From NCBI RefSeq assembly GCF_005771435.1, contig NZ_VANI01000005.1, positions 237,827 through 301,826 of the forward strand: a DNA stretch of 64,000 bases. The letters run 5' to 3'. The stretch is from Microbulbifer harenosus (GTDB taxonomy: Bacteria; Pseudomonadota; Gammaproteobacteria; Pseudomonadales; Cellvibrionaceae). Below the pieces are notes generated by a model. It made no database searches. It had not been told where the DNA came from and saw only the letters and a program-made list of their open reading frames with translations. A program made the position numbers and the translations under genes. How positions within the stretch are numbered: the stretch's first letter is position 1; every line of letters starts with the position of its first letter. Positions 29,145 through 38,696 of the stretch are shown here, one piece after another.

Positions 29145-30830
29145 CTACCGGTTTTCGCTTTGTGAGGCCTTCCCCATCAACTCAAAGGCGCGCTCGAGCA
29201 ACGCGTGAAAGCCGTTGGCCCGCGACTCACTCAGCTGCTGCGCCAGGCCCAGCTCCACAAACAGGGACTCCAGCTCCGCACGCGTCACACCGCCGGCTGC
29301 CTGCCCATCCAGTTGCGTCAGCAGCAGCGCACCCAACCCTTTTACGATACGGCTGTCGCTGTCGAGGGCAAAGCGGTGCAACCCGTTTTCACGGCGGTGT
29401 ACCAGCCAGGCGCTGGACTCACAGCCGCGCACCAGGTTTTTCTCCAAACGTATGGCATCCTTGCGGGAAATGGTCTTGGACCAACCCATCAGAGTGCGGT
29501 AGCGGTCCTGCCAGTTGCGCTGGGCGCGCAACGCTTCAATGTCGAGCGCGCCGAGATCATCCGGCATCCAAGTTGCAGTTTCGCCACTAATCTGCGGCTC
29601 GGTTTGTGCGACGCTTTCATCACCCAGGTGTAGGAAAAACTCTTCCACCGCGGCGACAAGTTTCTCCACATCACTGCGTGTGTTGTAGGCGGCAACGGAA
29701 GCGCGCAAGGTGGCGCTGTGGCCACTGGCACGCACCAGGGGCTGGGCACAGTGGTGGCCGACACGCACCGCGATATCGCGCCCATCGAGCCACTGCATCA
29801 GGTCGATCGCCGCCGAACGCGGGTGGGTGAAAGCGACAATGCCGAGATTGTTATCCGCCGCACTCAACAGGTTCAGCTCCGGAATCTGGCTCAGGCGGTC
29901 GTGCAAAAAATGTAGCAACTGCTGTTCGTGCCTCGCCATGCCCGCGCGATCCTGGGCGTCGAGAAATTCCAGACAGGCGCCAAGTCCGGCGATCGCGGCG
30001 AGGGATGAGGTCCCCGCTTCAAACTTGTGTGGCAGGTCCGCGTAATGGCTGGAGAATAGATCCACATCCGCAATCATTTCGCCACCGCCCTGCCACGGCG
30101 GCATCGCCCGCAACAGGGATTCACGGCCGTAAAGAAGGCCTACGCCGGTAGGACCGTAGAACTTGTGCGCAGAACACACAAAGAAGTCGCAACCGATGGT
30201 TTGAACATCAACAGGTTCGTGCGCCGCCAACTGGGATCCATCCACAATCCAGTGAATATTTTTTCCTGCTAACACCGCCCGCACGGCATCCAGTTCCGTG
30301 CGAAAACCCAGCGCATTGGAGCCGGCGGTCAGCGACACAATTTTTGTTCGCGGTGTGAGGACTTCCGCCAGGCGATCAAACTGCGGTACGCCGCGCTGGT
30401 CCGGCACGTAGCAAATTTCCAGCCGGAAGCGCTCGGCCATCATCTGCCAAGGCACCAGATTGGCGTGGTGCTCGGCGGTGGTAAGGAGAACCTGATCGCC
30501 AGGCTGCAGCTGCGAGCACAGGCAGTACGCCAGCAGGTTCAATCCCTCGGTGGCGCCGCGGGTAAACACTATTTCTTTGGGGGTCGTTGCGCCGAGAAAT
30601 ACGGCCGCACGCGCGCGCACCTGCTCCACCATTTCCGTGGCGCGGCGGGCAAGACGGTGGCTGGAGCGATGGGTATTCGCATTGCTGTGGCGATAAAAAT
30701 CGGCGATGGCGTCGATCACGCATGCTGGCTTTTGCGTGGTGGCGGCATTGTCCAGATACACCAGCGCACGGTTCTCGGGCTGAGCGAACAGCGGAAACTG
30801 TTTTTTGAACGACTCGACGGAAAAGCTCAT
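29145..30830 (-). CDS. Fused cysteine desulfurase CsdA/SufS and sulfur acceptor CsdE/SufE
   Basis: The 561-residue protein joins two enzymes that are normally separate. Residues 1-405 are a class II cysteine desulfurase: PLP-Lys223 in CSAHKFYGP, substrate Arg region, and the persulfide-forming Cys361 in VGHHCAQP. Residues about 430-555 are a complete SufE/CsdE domain, with LMGWSKTI and the acceptor Cys470 in VRGCESSAW. The order within the fusion, and tcdA nearby, point to the CSD rather than the SUF system. It follows the TatD gene by 38 bases and may be cotranscribed. No frameshift; the linker (about 405-430) is acidic and looks flexible. Confidence 0.92.
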   Translation of the reverse strand: MSFSVESFKKQFPLFAQPENRALVYLDNAATTQKPACVIDAIADFYRHSNANTHRSSHRLARRATEMVEQVRARAAVFLGATTPKEIVFTRGATEGLNLLAYCLCSQLQPGDQVLLTTAEHHANLVPWQMMAERFRLEICYVPDQRGVPQFDRLAEVLTPRTKIVSLTAGSNALGFRTELDAVRAVLAGKNIHWIVDGSQLAAHEPVDVQTIGCDFFVCSAHKFYGPTGVGLLYGRESLLRAMPPWQGGGEMIADVDLFSSHYADLPHKFEAGTSSLAAIAGLGACLEFLDAQDRAGMARHEQQLLHFLHDRLSQIPELNLLSAADNNLGIVAFTHPRSAAIDLMQWLDGRDIAVRVGHHCAQPLVRASGHSATLRASVAAYNTRSDVEKLVAAVEEFFLHLGDESVAQTEPQISGETATWMPDDLGALDIEALRAQRNWQDRYRTLMGWSKTISRKDAIRLEKNLVRGCESSAWLVHRRENGLHRFALDSDSRIVKGLGALLLTQLDGQAAGGVTRAELESLFVELGLAQQLSESRANGFHALLERAFELMGKASQSENR

Positions 30831-30868
30831 AACCAGATTGTCACCATGGGGTATTCCCAGCCGGGTAT

Positions 30869-31654
30869 TTACAGATTGAACAGCGCGCGGGCATTTTTTG
30901 TGGCCTGGGCAGCAATCTCGTCCACGGAAATACCGCGCAACCCGGCGAGGATTTCCGCCACTGCCGGCAGATATTCCGGACTGTTGCGCTCGCCCTGGCG
31001 GCCGGCGTGGGGCATATCGGGAGCATCGGATTCCAGCAAGAGCGACTCCAGAGGAACCGACGTGAAAGTGGCGCGGGTCTTGGCGGCGCGCGGATACGTG
31101 ATGGTGCCGCCGGCACCGAGGTAAAACCCCAGCTTCCAGTATTCGTCGGCAGTTTCGCGACTGCCGCTGAACGCGTGAATTACACCCCCTTGTGGCGGGC
31201 GAACGGATTTAAGCAGGCGGATGACCTCGTTGTGCGCCCGTACGCAGTGCACGATCACAGGCAAATCCAGGGACCGGGCTGCGCGCAGCTGCGCTTCGAA
31301 AGCAGCCAACTGCGCGTCCATGGGTGCGTCGATGTTGGCATCCAGCCCGCACTCACCAACGGCGACACAGCGGTTGTTGCCGGCGCGTTCGCGGGCGACG
31401 CGCTCCTCAATCGCGCGCTGCAACTGCGCCGGCTCAATCGCCAGTTCCGCCACCCACCAGGGGTGCACCCCCACGGCCCCGTACCAGCCCGTCTGGGCGT
31501 TTACCAATGCAAACAGCGAGCGCCACTGGGGAATGCTGATACCGGGGATGATCATGGCCTGCATGCCGAGCGCGACGCAACGCTGCCACACTTCGTGGCG
31601 GTCTGCGGCGAAGGCCTCGAAGTCGAAATGGCAGTGGCTGTCGATCAGCGTCAT
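30869..31654 (-). CDS. TatD family metal-dependent hydrolase (putative deoxyribonuclease)
   Basis: The 261-residue protein has the TatD metal ligands: His7 and His9 in DSHCHFD, Glu in VGECGLD (about 101), His in VIVHCVRAH, His in GVIHAFSGS and Asp in LLESDAPDM. TatD proteins are 3'-5' exonucleases of single-stranded DNA/RNA with roles in repair and quality control. The sequence is closest in style to YjjV/YcfH branches. It starts 88 bases after the SDR gene and ends 38 bases before the desulfurase fusion, so it may belong to either unit. Confidence 0.9.
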   Translation of the reverse strand: MTLIDSHCHFDFEAFAADRHEVWQRCVALGMQAMIIPGISIPQWRSLFALVNAQTGWYGAVGVHPWWVAELAIEPAQLQRAIEERVARERAGNNRCVAVGECGLDANIDAPMDAQLAAFEAQLRAARSLDLPVIVHCVRAHNEVIRLLKSVRPPQGGVIHAFSGSRETADEYWKLGFYLGAGGTITYPRAAKTRATFTSVPLESLLLESDAPDMPHAGRQGERNSPEYLPAVAEILAGLRGISVDEIAAQATKNARALFNL

Positions 31655-31742
31655 GGGCCTGTGCTTATGGCTGTTATTGCCGTCGCATTTTAGGTGCTGC
31701 GGCCGGCAAATTCGACCGCACTGGCAAAAACGATAAACCGAC

Positions 31743-32606
31743 TTAAGACTGCCGCGCGAGCTTGCGGCCCTGTTCCAGCTCCACGCGGAAGTTTTTCACC
31801 ATCTGCCGCAGGAATAGCTTGGGCGCAAGTTTATACAGATAGGCCCCGAACAGCGACTTGTCGCGGGGGAACAGCCGTTCTTTTCCGGCGGCCAATGCTC
31901 GCGCGATCTCTCCTGCCATCCAGTCGGCGCTGCGCACCTGACCTATGGTGCTCTGGGCATGCCTGGCGCGACCGCCGTCACCGGCAAGCGCATTGCTATC
32001 TATATTGGTGGCAACAAAGCTCGGATAGACCATGAGCACGCGGACGCCTTCGTCGCGCACCTCTTCGCGGAAGGTTTCGAAGTACTGGTGCAGTGCACTT
32101 TTGGCCGCGCAGTAGCCCGCGCGCCCGAGCACCGGCATCCAGCCGGCCATGGAACTTATGTTGACGACACAGCCGGACGCGGCGCGCAGCTCGCCGATCA
32201 GTCCCTGGGCCAGTTCCACCGGTGCGTGATAGTCCACGGCCATCACCCGGCGGATGACCGCATTGCTGGTCTGGGTGGAGAGGCTGCGGTGGGTAATACC
32301 GGCGTTGTTCACCAGCAGGTCTACAACCCCATAGAGGTTGCGCAGACGCGCGCACAGTTCCGCTACGACGGCTTCCGAGGAGAGGTCGGCAACGAATACG
32401 TCGGCACCAATACCCCGCGCCTCCAGTTCGCGCGCGCGTGCGGCCACAGCATCGGCTTCCACGTCGATCAACGCGAAGCGCAGCGGGCCCTTGCCGGCGT
32501 AGGACTTTTCCAGCGCCTGAACCAGAGCCCAACCGAGGCCACCGGCGGCACCGGTAACCACGAAGATCTTTTCCCGGCTTTGCGCAGCAATCAGGGATGC
32601 ATTCAT
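31743..32606 (-). CDS. Short-chain dehydrogenase/reductase
   Basis: This 287-residue classical SDR has the NAD(P)-binding motif TGAAGGLG (18-25), NNAG (about 99-102), Ser-Tyr-Lys catalytic residues (VNISSMAG, then YCAAK) and an extended C-terminal region with basic residues. The substrate is unknown, probably a hydrophobic alcohol, ketone or acyl compound from the cluster context. Its ATG overlaps the stop of the upstream epimerase gene by four bases (ATGA), so translation is coupled. It is the last clear member of the FMO cluster. Confidence 0.85.
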   Translation of the reverse strand: MNASLIAAQSREKIFVVTGAAGGLGWALVQALEKSYAGKGPLRFALIDVEADAVAARARELEARGIGADVFVADLSSEAVVAELCARLRNLYGVVDLLVNNAGITHRSLSTQTSNAVIRRVMAVDYHAPVELAQGLIGELRAASGCVVNISSMAGWMPVLGRAGYCAAKSALHQYFETFREEVRDEGVRVLMVYPSFVATNIDSNALAGDGGRARHAQSTIGQVRSADWMAGEIARALAAGKERLFPRDKSLFGAYLYKLAPKLFLRQMVKNFRVELEQGRKLARQS

Positions 32607-33601
32607 GCGACCTGCCCCTCCGTTGCCGCCGCCGGATCGGCGTGGATGGCCCGCGCGGTGTGCGGGTCTACATCAATACCGAGGGCCTCTTTCGCAAAAA
32701 GCGCGAATGCCTCTGCCGAGGTCTTGCGCGGCCGGTAACCCAGTTCGCATTTGAGTCGCGTGTTCAGCAGCACCGGGCGGTATTGCAGAAACATCACCTG
32801 CGCCGGCTGCACATTGCCAAGGCGCAGCTTGTAACTAATGGCGAGCAGCGCCTTCAGCAGCCACACCGGCGGGCGGCGCAAGGGTTTGCCCAGCAGGCGG
32901 GCGATTTCGTGCGGCGTCAGTGCGCCGTCACCGGCGAGATTGTAGATACCACTGGCATCTTCCAGCACGCCGTGTTCGATGGCACCGATCACATCCTGAT
33001 CCCAGATGAACACAAACGGCGAGTTGTGCGCCCCCGGGTCGAGAATGCCTTTGCCGGCAAACAGTGCACTAATCTTACTGCTGGTGGTGGCACCGATAAT
33101 CGAACACGGCCGGAAGATCAGTTGCTTCAACTGCGGGTGACGCCGGCGATAGTCCGCGAGCATTTCTTCCACGAGTCGCTTGTGATCCGAATAGGCAAAT
33201 TCCGGGTTGCCGCGCAGTGGATCGTCTTCCGTCAGCCACATGGGGTTGTCTGCGTGGTAGCCGTAGGCGGCACCGCTGCTGGTGAGGGTAATATGGGTTA
33301 CCCCGGCAGTGATACAGGCATCCAACACATTGCGGGTGCCGTCGACATCGATGCGGTATTCCCGTTCGCGGTCGCGCCCGGGGGATACCACGGACGCCAG
33401 GTGTATCACGTGGGTAATACGCTCGGCGCGCATCAGTTCGGCGAGGGCGGCATCGCAGATATCCATCAGGAAGATGGGAAATGCGGCCTCGCACCGGGCG
33501 ATATCCACCCCCACCACTTCCATGCGCGCGGCCAGCGCCTCGCCCAACAGGCGGCCCACATAGCCCGCCGCTCCCGTAATCAATACCCGTTTTTCACTCA
33601 T
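32603..33601 (-). CDS. NAD-dependent epimerase/dehydratase-like (extended SDR) protein
   Basis: The 332-residue protein shows the extended-SDR N-terminus TGAAGYVG (9-16), VIHLASV, the catalytic TSSGAAYG and YSDHK (Ser/Thr-Tyr-Lys), and a C-terminal substrate part. The best-known relatives act on nucleotide sugars or on 3-beta-hydroxysteroids. The context (a monooxygenase, a bile-acid-type transporter and an SDR) makes a lipid or steroid-like substrate more likely than a sugar, but this is inference. It overlaps the SDR gene by four bases and follows the transporter by 59. Confidence 0.82.
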   Translation of the reverse strand: MSEKRVLITGAAGYVGRLLGEALAARMEVVGVDIARCEAAFPIFLMDICDAALAELMRAERITHVIHLASVVSPGRDREREYRIDVDGTRNVLDACITAGVTHITLTSSGAAYGYHADNPMWLTEDDPLRGNPEFAYSDHKRLVEEMLADYRRRHPQLKQLIFRPCSIIGATTSSKISALFAGKGILDPGAHNSPFVFIWDQDVIGAIEHGVLEDASGIYNLAGDGALTPHEIARLLGKPLRRPPVWLLKALLAISYKLRLGNVQPAQVMFLQYRPVLLNTRLKCELGYRPRKTSAEAFALFAKEALGIDVDPHTARAIHADPAAATEGQVA

Positions 33602-33660
33602 GCTCTGCTCTTGTAGTTATTTAGTCCGGCCGCCCGCTGGCATTGGCAGCGAAATGGGAT

Positions 33661-34626
33661 TCACACCGAATCCGCCACCCGCTCCTGCACATCGGCCAAA
33701 CGCCGATTGCTGTAGTTCCAGAATCCGGCAAGGGACAACCCCGATACCAGATGCCAGACGCCCCAAAAGCCCGCTACCACCAACATTTCTCCGGAGCCCG
33801 GATAGAAGGTAAACAGAATGGCGAGCGCCAGCCCGGAGTTCTGGATACCCACCTCCATGGTCACCGCGCGGCGGTCACCCTGCGGCAGGCGTGCGCCGCG
33901 GCTCGCCAGGTCACCGATCAGGAAGGCAACAGCGTTGTGCGCGATCACCAGCACCAGTACCGAGCCCGCAATCTCGAGGGCGGTCTGCCAGTGTTTGCTG
34001 AAGGAGATGATCACGAACAGCAGGAATACCCCCAACGACGCCGTGCGGAAATGGCGCTCGCTGCGCCAGGCAAAACCCGGAAAGTGCGCTCCCACTACCA
34101 TGCCCAGCGCCATCGGCAGCGCCAGTACCAGCACCACCATCAACACCATGTTCTCCGCCGGTAGATGAATCGCCTGCAGGGCTTCGCGGGTGTGGGGATT
34201 GAGGCTGCCGTAGAGGGCAAAATTGAGCGGCGTGAGTACCACCGCGGCGAGGCTGGAAATGGCGGTCATGCTGACGGAGGTGGCCACATTCGCGCGCCCG
34301 ATCCAGGTCATCACATTGGAGAAAGTACCGCCGGGGCAGCAGGCCACCAGGATCATCCCCAGTGCCAGGCCCGGGCTGATATCCAATGCCCAGGTGCCAA
34401 AGCAGGTAATGGCCGGCAACAACAGAAACTGGGCAACAAGGCCGGTAACCGGCGCCACCGGGCGGCTCAACACCCGACGGAAATCCGCGGTTCTGAGCCC
34501 CAGAGACACGCCGAACATCATGAACGCCAGTACCGCGTTCAGGGCGAGCAACGCTCCCGGCGACATCTGAAAGCTGTCAATGGAAGAGGATACGGCGGCG
34601 GTTATGACGGAATTCACGTTATTCAT
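33661..34626 (-). CDS. Bile acid:sodium symporter (BASS) family transporter
   Basis: From the ATG at 34626 (321 residues) the protein has about ten hydrophobic helices, with the BASS signatures ILVACCPGGTFSNVMTW and the later MEVGIQNSGLALAI, which carry the Na+-binding crossover helices. Family members import bile acids, pantoate or other organic anions with sodium. The substrate here is unknown. A longer frame to 34701 would overlap the FMO gene; the ATG at 34626 leaves 13 bases after the FMO stop and has GAGGT and AGGA upstream. It is part of the FMO cluster. Confidence 0.88.
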   Translation of the reverse strand: MNNVNSVITAAVSSSIDSFQMSPGALLALNAVLAFMMFGVSLGLRTADFRRVLSRPVAPVTGLVAQFLLLPAITCFGTWALDISPGLALGMILVACCPGGTFSNVMTWIGRANVATSVSMTAISSLAAVVLTPLNFALYGSLNPHTREALQAIHLPAENMVLMVVLVLALPMALGMVVGAHFPGFAWRSERHFRTASLGVFLLFVIISFSKHWQTALEIAGSVLVLVIAHNAVAFLIGDLASRGARLPQGDRRAVTMEVGIQNSGLALAILFTFYPGSGEMLVVAGFWGVWHLVSGLSLAGFWNYSNRRLADVQERVADSV

Positions 34627-34639
34627 CGTCCTGGCGACC

Positions 34640-36001
34640 TCAGCGGGTCGCCGCGGCCGGATTGATTGAAAAACATGCAGTATCCGCAACCTGACAGTCA
34701 CTCAGCAAGTCCCGGGTGTGACCGGCCAGTGCTTTTAGATAAGTGTCCTTGTGCACGTAATAAGCCATACGCTCGAGTTTCAGGTATTGCATGCCGCCAT
34801 CGGCCCGCTGCCTCGCCTGCATCCGCTTCACCTTTTTGAGCTTCTGCGCCGAAGCGGCACCATGGGCCAGCTGACGGATGTACAGGGCCACCATCTCCGC
34901 CTGGCGATTGCGCCCCTCCCAGCCGAGGCCGGCGGCTTCCACCATGCCCATCAGGAACAGGTTGTCGTACTCCGGGTGAAAGACGTTCAGGTACATACGC
35001 GGGGCAAAACCCTCCCAGTTGAGATGGGCAGACTCGATAAATGGATAATGCAGCTTGTAACCCGTAGCCATCAGGATCAGATCGTATTCGCCGCTGCTGC
35101 CATCGGCGAAGGTCACTTTGTGCCCCGCCACCGCCGCAATATCCTTGCGCGCCTTGATATCGCCGTGGCCGATATGGTGCAGGATCAGGGAGTTGATCAC
35201 CGGGTGCGATTCAAACATTTTGTAATCCGGCTTCGGCAGGCCGTACTGCTCGGGCGACCCCAGCATGAACTTCGACAGCGCGGCGCTGATGCGCTGCTGG
35301 ATAAACCGCGGCAGCTTGAGCTTGCCACCGACGGCATCGGTGGCCTTGCCGCCGATAAATTTGGGCAGGAAGTAGTAGCCGCGGCGCAGGCTGATATCCA
35401 CGCTACTGGCACGGTGCGCGGCGTCCACCGCGATATCCGCGCCGCTGTTGCCACAACCCACCAGCAGCACGCGTTTGCCGTCGAAAATGGCCGGGTCGCG
35501 GTAGTCGGAGGAGTGCAGCAGTTCGCCGGAGAATGCGCCGGGCAGCTCGGGTATATTCGGGTGGTGCAGCGTACCGTTGGCGATCAGCAGGCCGCCGAAT
35601 ACGCGCGTCTGCTCCTCGCCCCGGCAGCGGGTGGTGATGTGCCAGTCATCGCCGACGCGCGTGCACTGCACCACCTCGGTCTCGAATTCGTAGTGGCGGT
35701 AGAGATCAAACGCGTTGGCGTAGGCGCGGAAGTAATCGCGCATTTCGCGGTGACTGGGGAATAGCGCAACATCCTCACCCATGGGAAACTCGGCGAACTC
35801 GGTCATGCGTTTGGACGAGATCAGGTGCGCGGACTCATACATGGTGCTGGTGGGGCTGTCGATATCCCACAGGCCGCCCACATCACTGTGTATCTCGAAT
35901 CCCACACAGGGGATACCGTGTTTGACCAGATTGCGTACACTACACAACCCCATGGGACCGGCGCCGATCACCGCGTAAGTCTTACCATCTAATGGTTTCA
36001 T
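34640..36001 (-). CDS. Flavin-containing monooxygenase
   Basis: The 453-residue protein resembles class B flavoprotein monooxygenases of the FMO type: FAD motif GAGPMG (13-18), the FMO-like fingerprint FSGELLHSSDYRDP (FxGxxxH...Y), the NADPH motif GCGNSG (about 182-187) and the ATGY element (LMATGYKLHYP) near the C-terminus. Such enzymes insert oxygen at N or S, or act as Baeyer-Villiger enzymes on ketones. It is the first gene of a leftward cluster (FMO, BASS transporter, epimerase, SDR) and divergent from an AraC regulator over 147 bases. The chain length is slightly short for bacterial BVMOs. Confidence 0.88.
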   Translation of the reverse strand: MKPLDGKTYAVIGAGPMGLCSVRNLVKHGIPCVGFEIHSDVGGLWDIDSPTSTMYESAHLISSKRMTEFAEFPMGEDVALFPSHREMRDYFRAYANAFDLYRHYEFETEVVQCTRVGDDWHITTRCRGEEQTRVFGGLLIANGTLHHPNIPELPGAFSGELLHSSDYRDPAIFDGKRVLLVGCGNSGADIAVDAAHRASSVDISLRRGYYFLPKFIGGKATDAVGGKLKLPRFIQQRISAALSKFMLGSPEQYGLPKPDYKMFESHPVINSLILHHIGHGDIKARKDIAAVAGHKVTFADGSSGEYDLILMATGYKLHYPFIESAHLNWEGFAPRMYLNVFHPEYDNLFLMGMVEAAGLGWEGRNRQAEMVALYIRQLAHGAASAQKLKKVKRMQARQRADGGMQYLKLERMAYYVHKDTYLKALAGHTRDLLSDCQVADTACFSINPAAATR

Positions 36002-36148
36002 TATTTTTTCCCGCTATGGCGCGCCAGGGTGAAGGCGACCTCCCCCGCTGACTTTCTTGTCATCTAACGTCGGCATTCAATATAACGTGACATTCCAACA
36101 GGCCGTCGTCATAATCGGGCAGCATCTGGTTAATTTCGGACAGTTGAT

Positions 36149-37144
36149 TTGAACACCATCGACAGTAGAAGCGTTACATTAAGCTATACGCGAGCAGTTA
36201 TAAGCGCTTTGGAGCGACTTCAGCTAAAACTGCCCGCACGGGCCCAGGCACTTCTGACCGCCATTAACGAAAATGAACGGGTCCCCATGAACGTGCAGGA
36301 GGAGATCTGGCTGGCGGTGCAGGATGCGCACCCGGATCCACTGCTGGGTATTCGCCTCGGCCAGGCCATGCAGGGCGCCCAGATGGGGCTGGTGGGCTAT
36401 CTGCTGATGACCCAGAAGAATCTCGGCGCCGCCCTGGAGCAACTGCTCATCTACCATCCCCTGCTCGGCGAGGGCGGTCAGTTCGAGATGCGCCGCGGCA
36501 GCTTTTACGTAGAGCTCTGCTACCGCCCCAACTACCTGCGCTGTGCGCGCCTGCGGGTGGAAACGGTGCTATCCATCTGCTTGGCTCAGGCCCGCGTCAT
36601 GACCGGACGCGAGTTCCAGCCCCAGAGCGTGCTGTTTGCCTACCCTACCCCATCGCTGGCGGTACAGCAGCAGTACCAGCAGCTGCTGCAGGCACCGGTA
36701 CAGTTCAACGCCGAATCCTCCGGCATCCGTTTCCGCCCCCAGGATCTGGAGATCCCACTGGTGGCGGCAGACCGCCAGGTGATGGCGCGCCTGAAGCCGG
36801 AAGCCGACGCCCTGCTGAAAGCCCTCACCAGTAAAAGCCTGCAACTGAGGGTGGCCCACCTGCTGCAGCAGGAACCACAACTCTCCCGCGAGCAGGTCGC
36901 CGCGCGCCTGTGTATCAGCCCGCGCCACCTGGGCCGCAAACTACTGGAGGAAAACGCCAGCTTCCGCGCAATCCAGGACGAGGTGCGCAGCCACTACGCG
37001 TGCCAGTGGCTGCGCGAGGGCGAAAAGACCAACGTGGATATCGCCGCCGCTCTCGGCTACTGCGACGAGAGCGCCTTCGGCAAAGCCTTCCGGCGCTGGA
37101 CCGGCCTTTCCCCCAAGGCGTTCAAGGCAACAAAATCCGCGTAA
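36149..37144 (+). CDS. AraC-family transcriptional regulator (Arabinose_bd type, VirS/OruR-like)
   Basis: This 331-residue regulator has the N-terminal ligand/dimerisation domain found in OruR, ArgR-like and VirS proteins (about 10-200, beginning VTLSYTRAVISALERL) and a C-terminal AraC helix-turn-helix pair (about 235-325) with DIAAALGYCDESAFGKAFRRWTG. The start is a TTG at 36149 with only GGA about 8 bases before it; no ATG exists before the conserved first helix, so this start is likely but not certain. It is divergent from the FMO cluster, which it probably controls in response to a lipid-like inducer. Confidence 0.85.
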   Translation: MNTIDSRSVTLSYTRAVISALERLQLKLPARAQALLTAINENERVPMNVQEEIWLAVQDAHPDPLLGIRLGQAMQGAQMGLVGYLLMTQKNLGAALEQLLIYHPLLGEGGQFEMRRGSFYVELCYRPNYLRCARLRVETVLSICLAQARVMTGREFQPQSVLFAYPTPSLAVQQQYQQLLQAPVQFNAESSGIRFRPQDLEIPLVAADRQVMARLKPEADALLKALTSKSLQLRVAHLLQQEPQLSREQVAARLCISPRHLGRKLLEENASFRAIQDEVRSHYACQWLREGEKTNVDIAAALGYCDESAFGKAFRRWTGLSPKAFKATKSA

Positions 37145-37216
37145 CCGCGCGACGCTGGCGAGACTAGAGTTAGAGGGAGCTATTACACGACTTCTGTGCC
37201 GCCACCGGGATATGCC

Positions 37217-38674
37217 ATGCCGCTCCAGCCCGATACTTCACCGCCGATCCTTCTCGGCAAGGATGCCCTCAACGAGGGCATTCCTCCCACGGGCGGGCCG
37301 GCGGCAGCCGGCTACCTGCTGCCGACCATGCTGAATCGCCACGGTCTGATCTGCGGCGCCACCGGCACCGGTAAAACCGTGACCCTGCGCTACCTGGTCG
37401 AGCAGCTAAGCGCGCGCGGGATAGCAACCCTGGTAACCGACCTGAAAGGCGACCTGAGCGGTCTCGCTGCCGCCGGCGGCGGCAGCGACAAGGTGCGTGC
37501 GCGCCTGCCGCAGTTCGGCCTGGACGAGAGTTATTTTCGCGCTTTTCCCCTCACCCTCTGGGGCAGGGGTGGCCTCCCCATGCGCGCCACACCCAGCGAA
37601 CTGGGGCCGGAATTGATCGGGCGCATGCTGCAACTGAATGACAATCAACAGGGGCTGATGCAACTGCTGTTTCGCATCGCCGATCAGCAAGGCCTGCTCC
37701 TCCTGGACTGGAAGGACCTGCTGGCGCTGATCGACCATGCGGACCAGAACCGCAAAACGCTGCTTGCGGAGTTCGGCACCATTTCCCCCGCCAGTCTCGG
37801 CGCCATCAAACGCAAGTATCTCGCGCTGGAATCCCAGGGCGCCGACACCCTGTTCGGCGAGCCCGCACTGGACCTGACCGACCTCATTGCCGGCAACAAT
37901 ATTCACCTGCTGGACGCCAGCGACATGCAGCCGGCCGTCTACGGCATCCTGCTGTTGTGGCTGCTCGCCGAGCTGTATGAAAACCTGCAGGAAGTGGGCG
38001 ACCGCGAATTGCGGTTAGTGTTGTTTTTCGACGAGGCTCACCTGTTGTTCGACGATCTGCCCAAGAACCTCTGCAAAGAGGTAGAGCAGATCGTGAAACT
38101 GATCCGCTCGCGCGGTGTGGGAATTTTTTTCGTCACCCAAAATCCACTGGATATACCCGAAGACATACTCGCCCAGCTCGGCAACCGGGTGCAGCATGCG
38201 CTGCGCGCCTATACGCCCAGCGAGCAGCGGGCGGTCAGGGCTGCCGCCAACAGCTTCCGGGCGAACCCCGGCATCGACACGGCCACGGCCATCGGCGAAC
38301 TCGGTGTGGGCGAGGCGCTGGTGTCCTGCCTGGATGAAAATGGTGTGCCGCAGCCGGTTTCCCGCCTACTGATCCATCCACCCGCGAGCCGCCTCGCCCC
38401 GCTGGACGACAGCGAGCGCCACGCGCTGTTGAAAAACGACCCACTGAAAGGCAAATACAGCCAAAAGCTGGACCGGGACTCTGCCTACGAACAACTGCAG
38501 CAACGCCGCGCGCAGGCGCCGGCACCCGCAGAACCGGCGCACAGACCCACCGCCAAGCGTAAGCCCGGTGCACTGGAAAAGTCATTCGACAAGATGGCGA
38601 CGAGTTTCGGGCGCCAAATCGGCCGGGAATTGATGCGCGGCATTATGGGGGCGCTCAGCGACCGTAAGCGCTGA
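37217..38674 (+). CDS. HerA-like/DUF853 P-loop ATPase (YjgR family)
   Basis: The 485-residue protein has Walker A GATGTGKT (47-54), DLKGDLSGLA, Walker B VLFFDEAHLL (about 270) and the sensor-like FFVTQNP that mark the DUF853/YjgR branch of the HerA-FtsK superfamily. These are hexameric ATPases related to DNA-translocating enzymes; the role of the YjgR branch is unknown. The C-terminal 50 residues are basic and rich in Ala/Pro. A GTG at 37196 could add seven residues; I use the ATG at 37217, with GGGA 8-9 bases before it. It is monocistronic and convergent with the DUF3445 gene. Confidence 0.88.
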   Translation: MPLQPDTSPPILLGKDALNEGIPPTGGPAAAGYLLPTMLNRHGLICGATGTGKTVTLRYLVEQLSARGIATLVTDLKGDLSGLAAAGGGSDKVRARLPQFGLDESYFRAFPLTLWGRGGLPMRATPSELGPELIGRMLQLNDNQQGLMQLLFRIADQQGLLLLDWKDLLALIDHADQNRKTLLAEFGTISPASLGAIKRKYLALESQGADTLFGEPALDLTDLIAGNNIHLLDASDMQPAVYGILLLWLLAELYENLQEVGDRELRLVLFFDEAHLLFDDLPKNLCKEVEQIVKLIRSRGVGIFFVTQNPLDIPEDILAQLGNRVQHALRAYTPSEQRAVRAAANSFRANPGIDTATAIGELGVGEALVSCLDENGVPQPVSRLLIHPPASRLAPLDDSERHALLKNDPLKGKYSQKLDRDSAYEQLQQRRAQAPAPAEPAHRPTAKRKPGALEKSFDKMATSFGRQIGRELMRGIMGALSDRKR

Positions 38675-38696
38675 CGCCGGCGTTGTGAGCGACATT

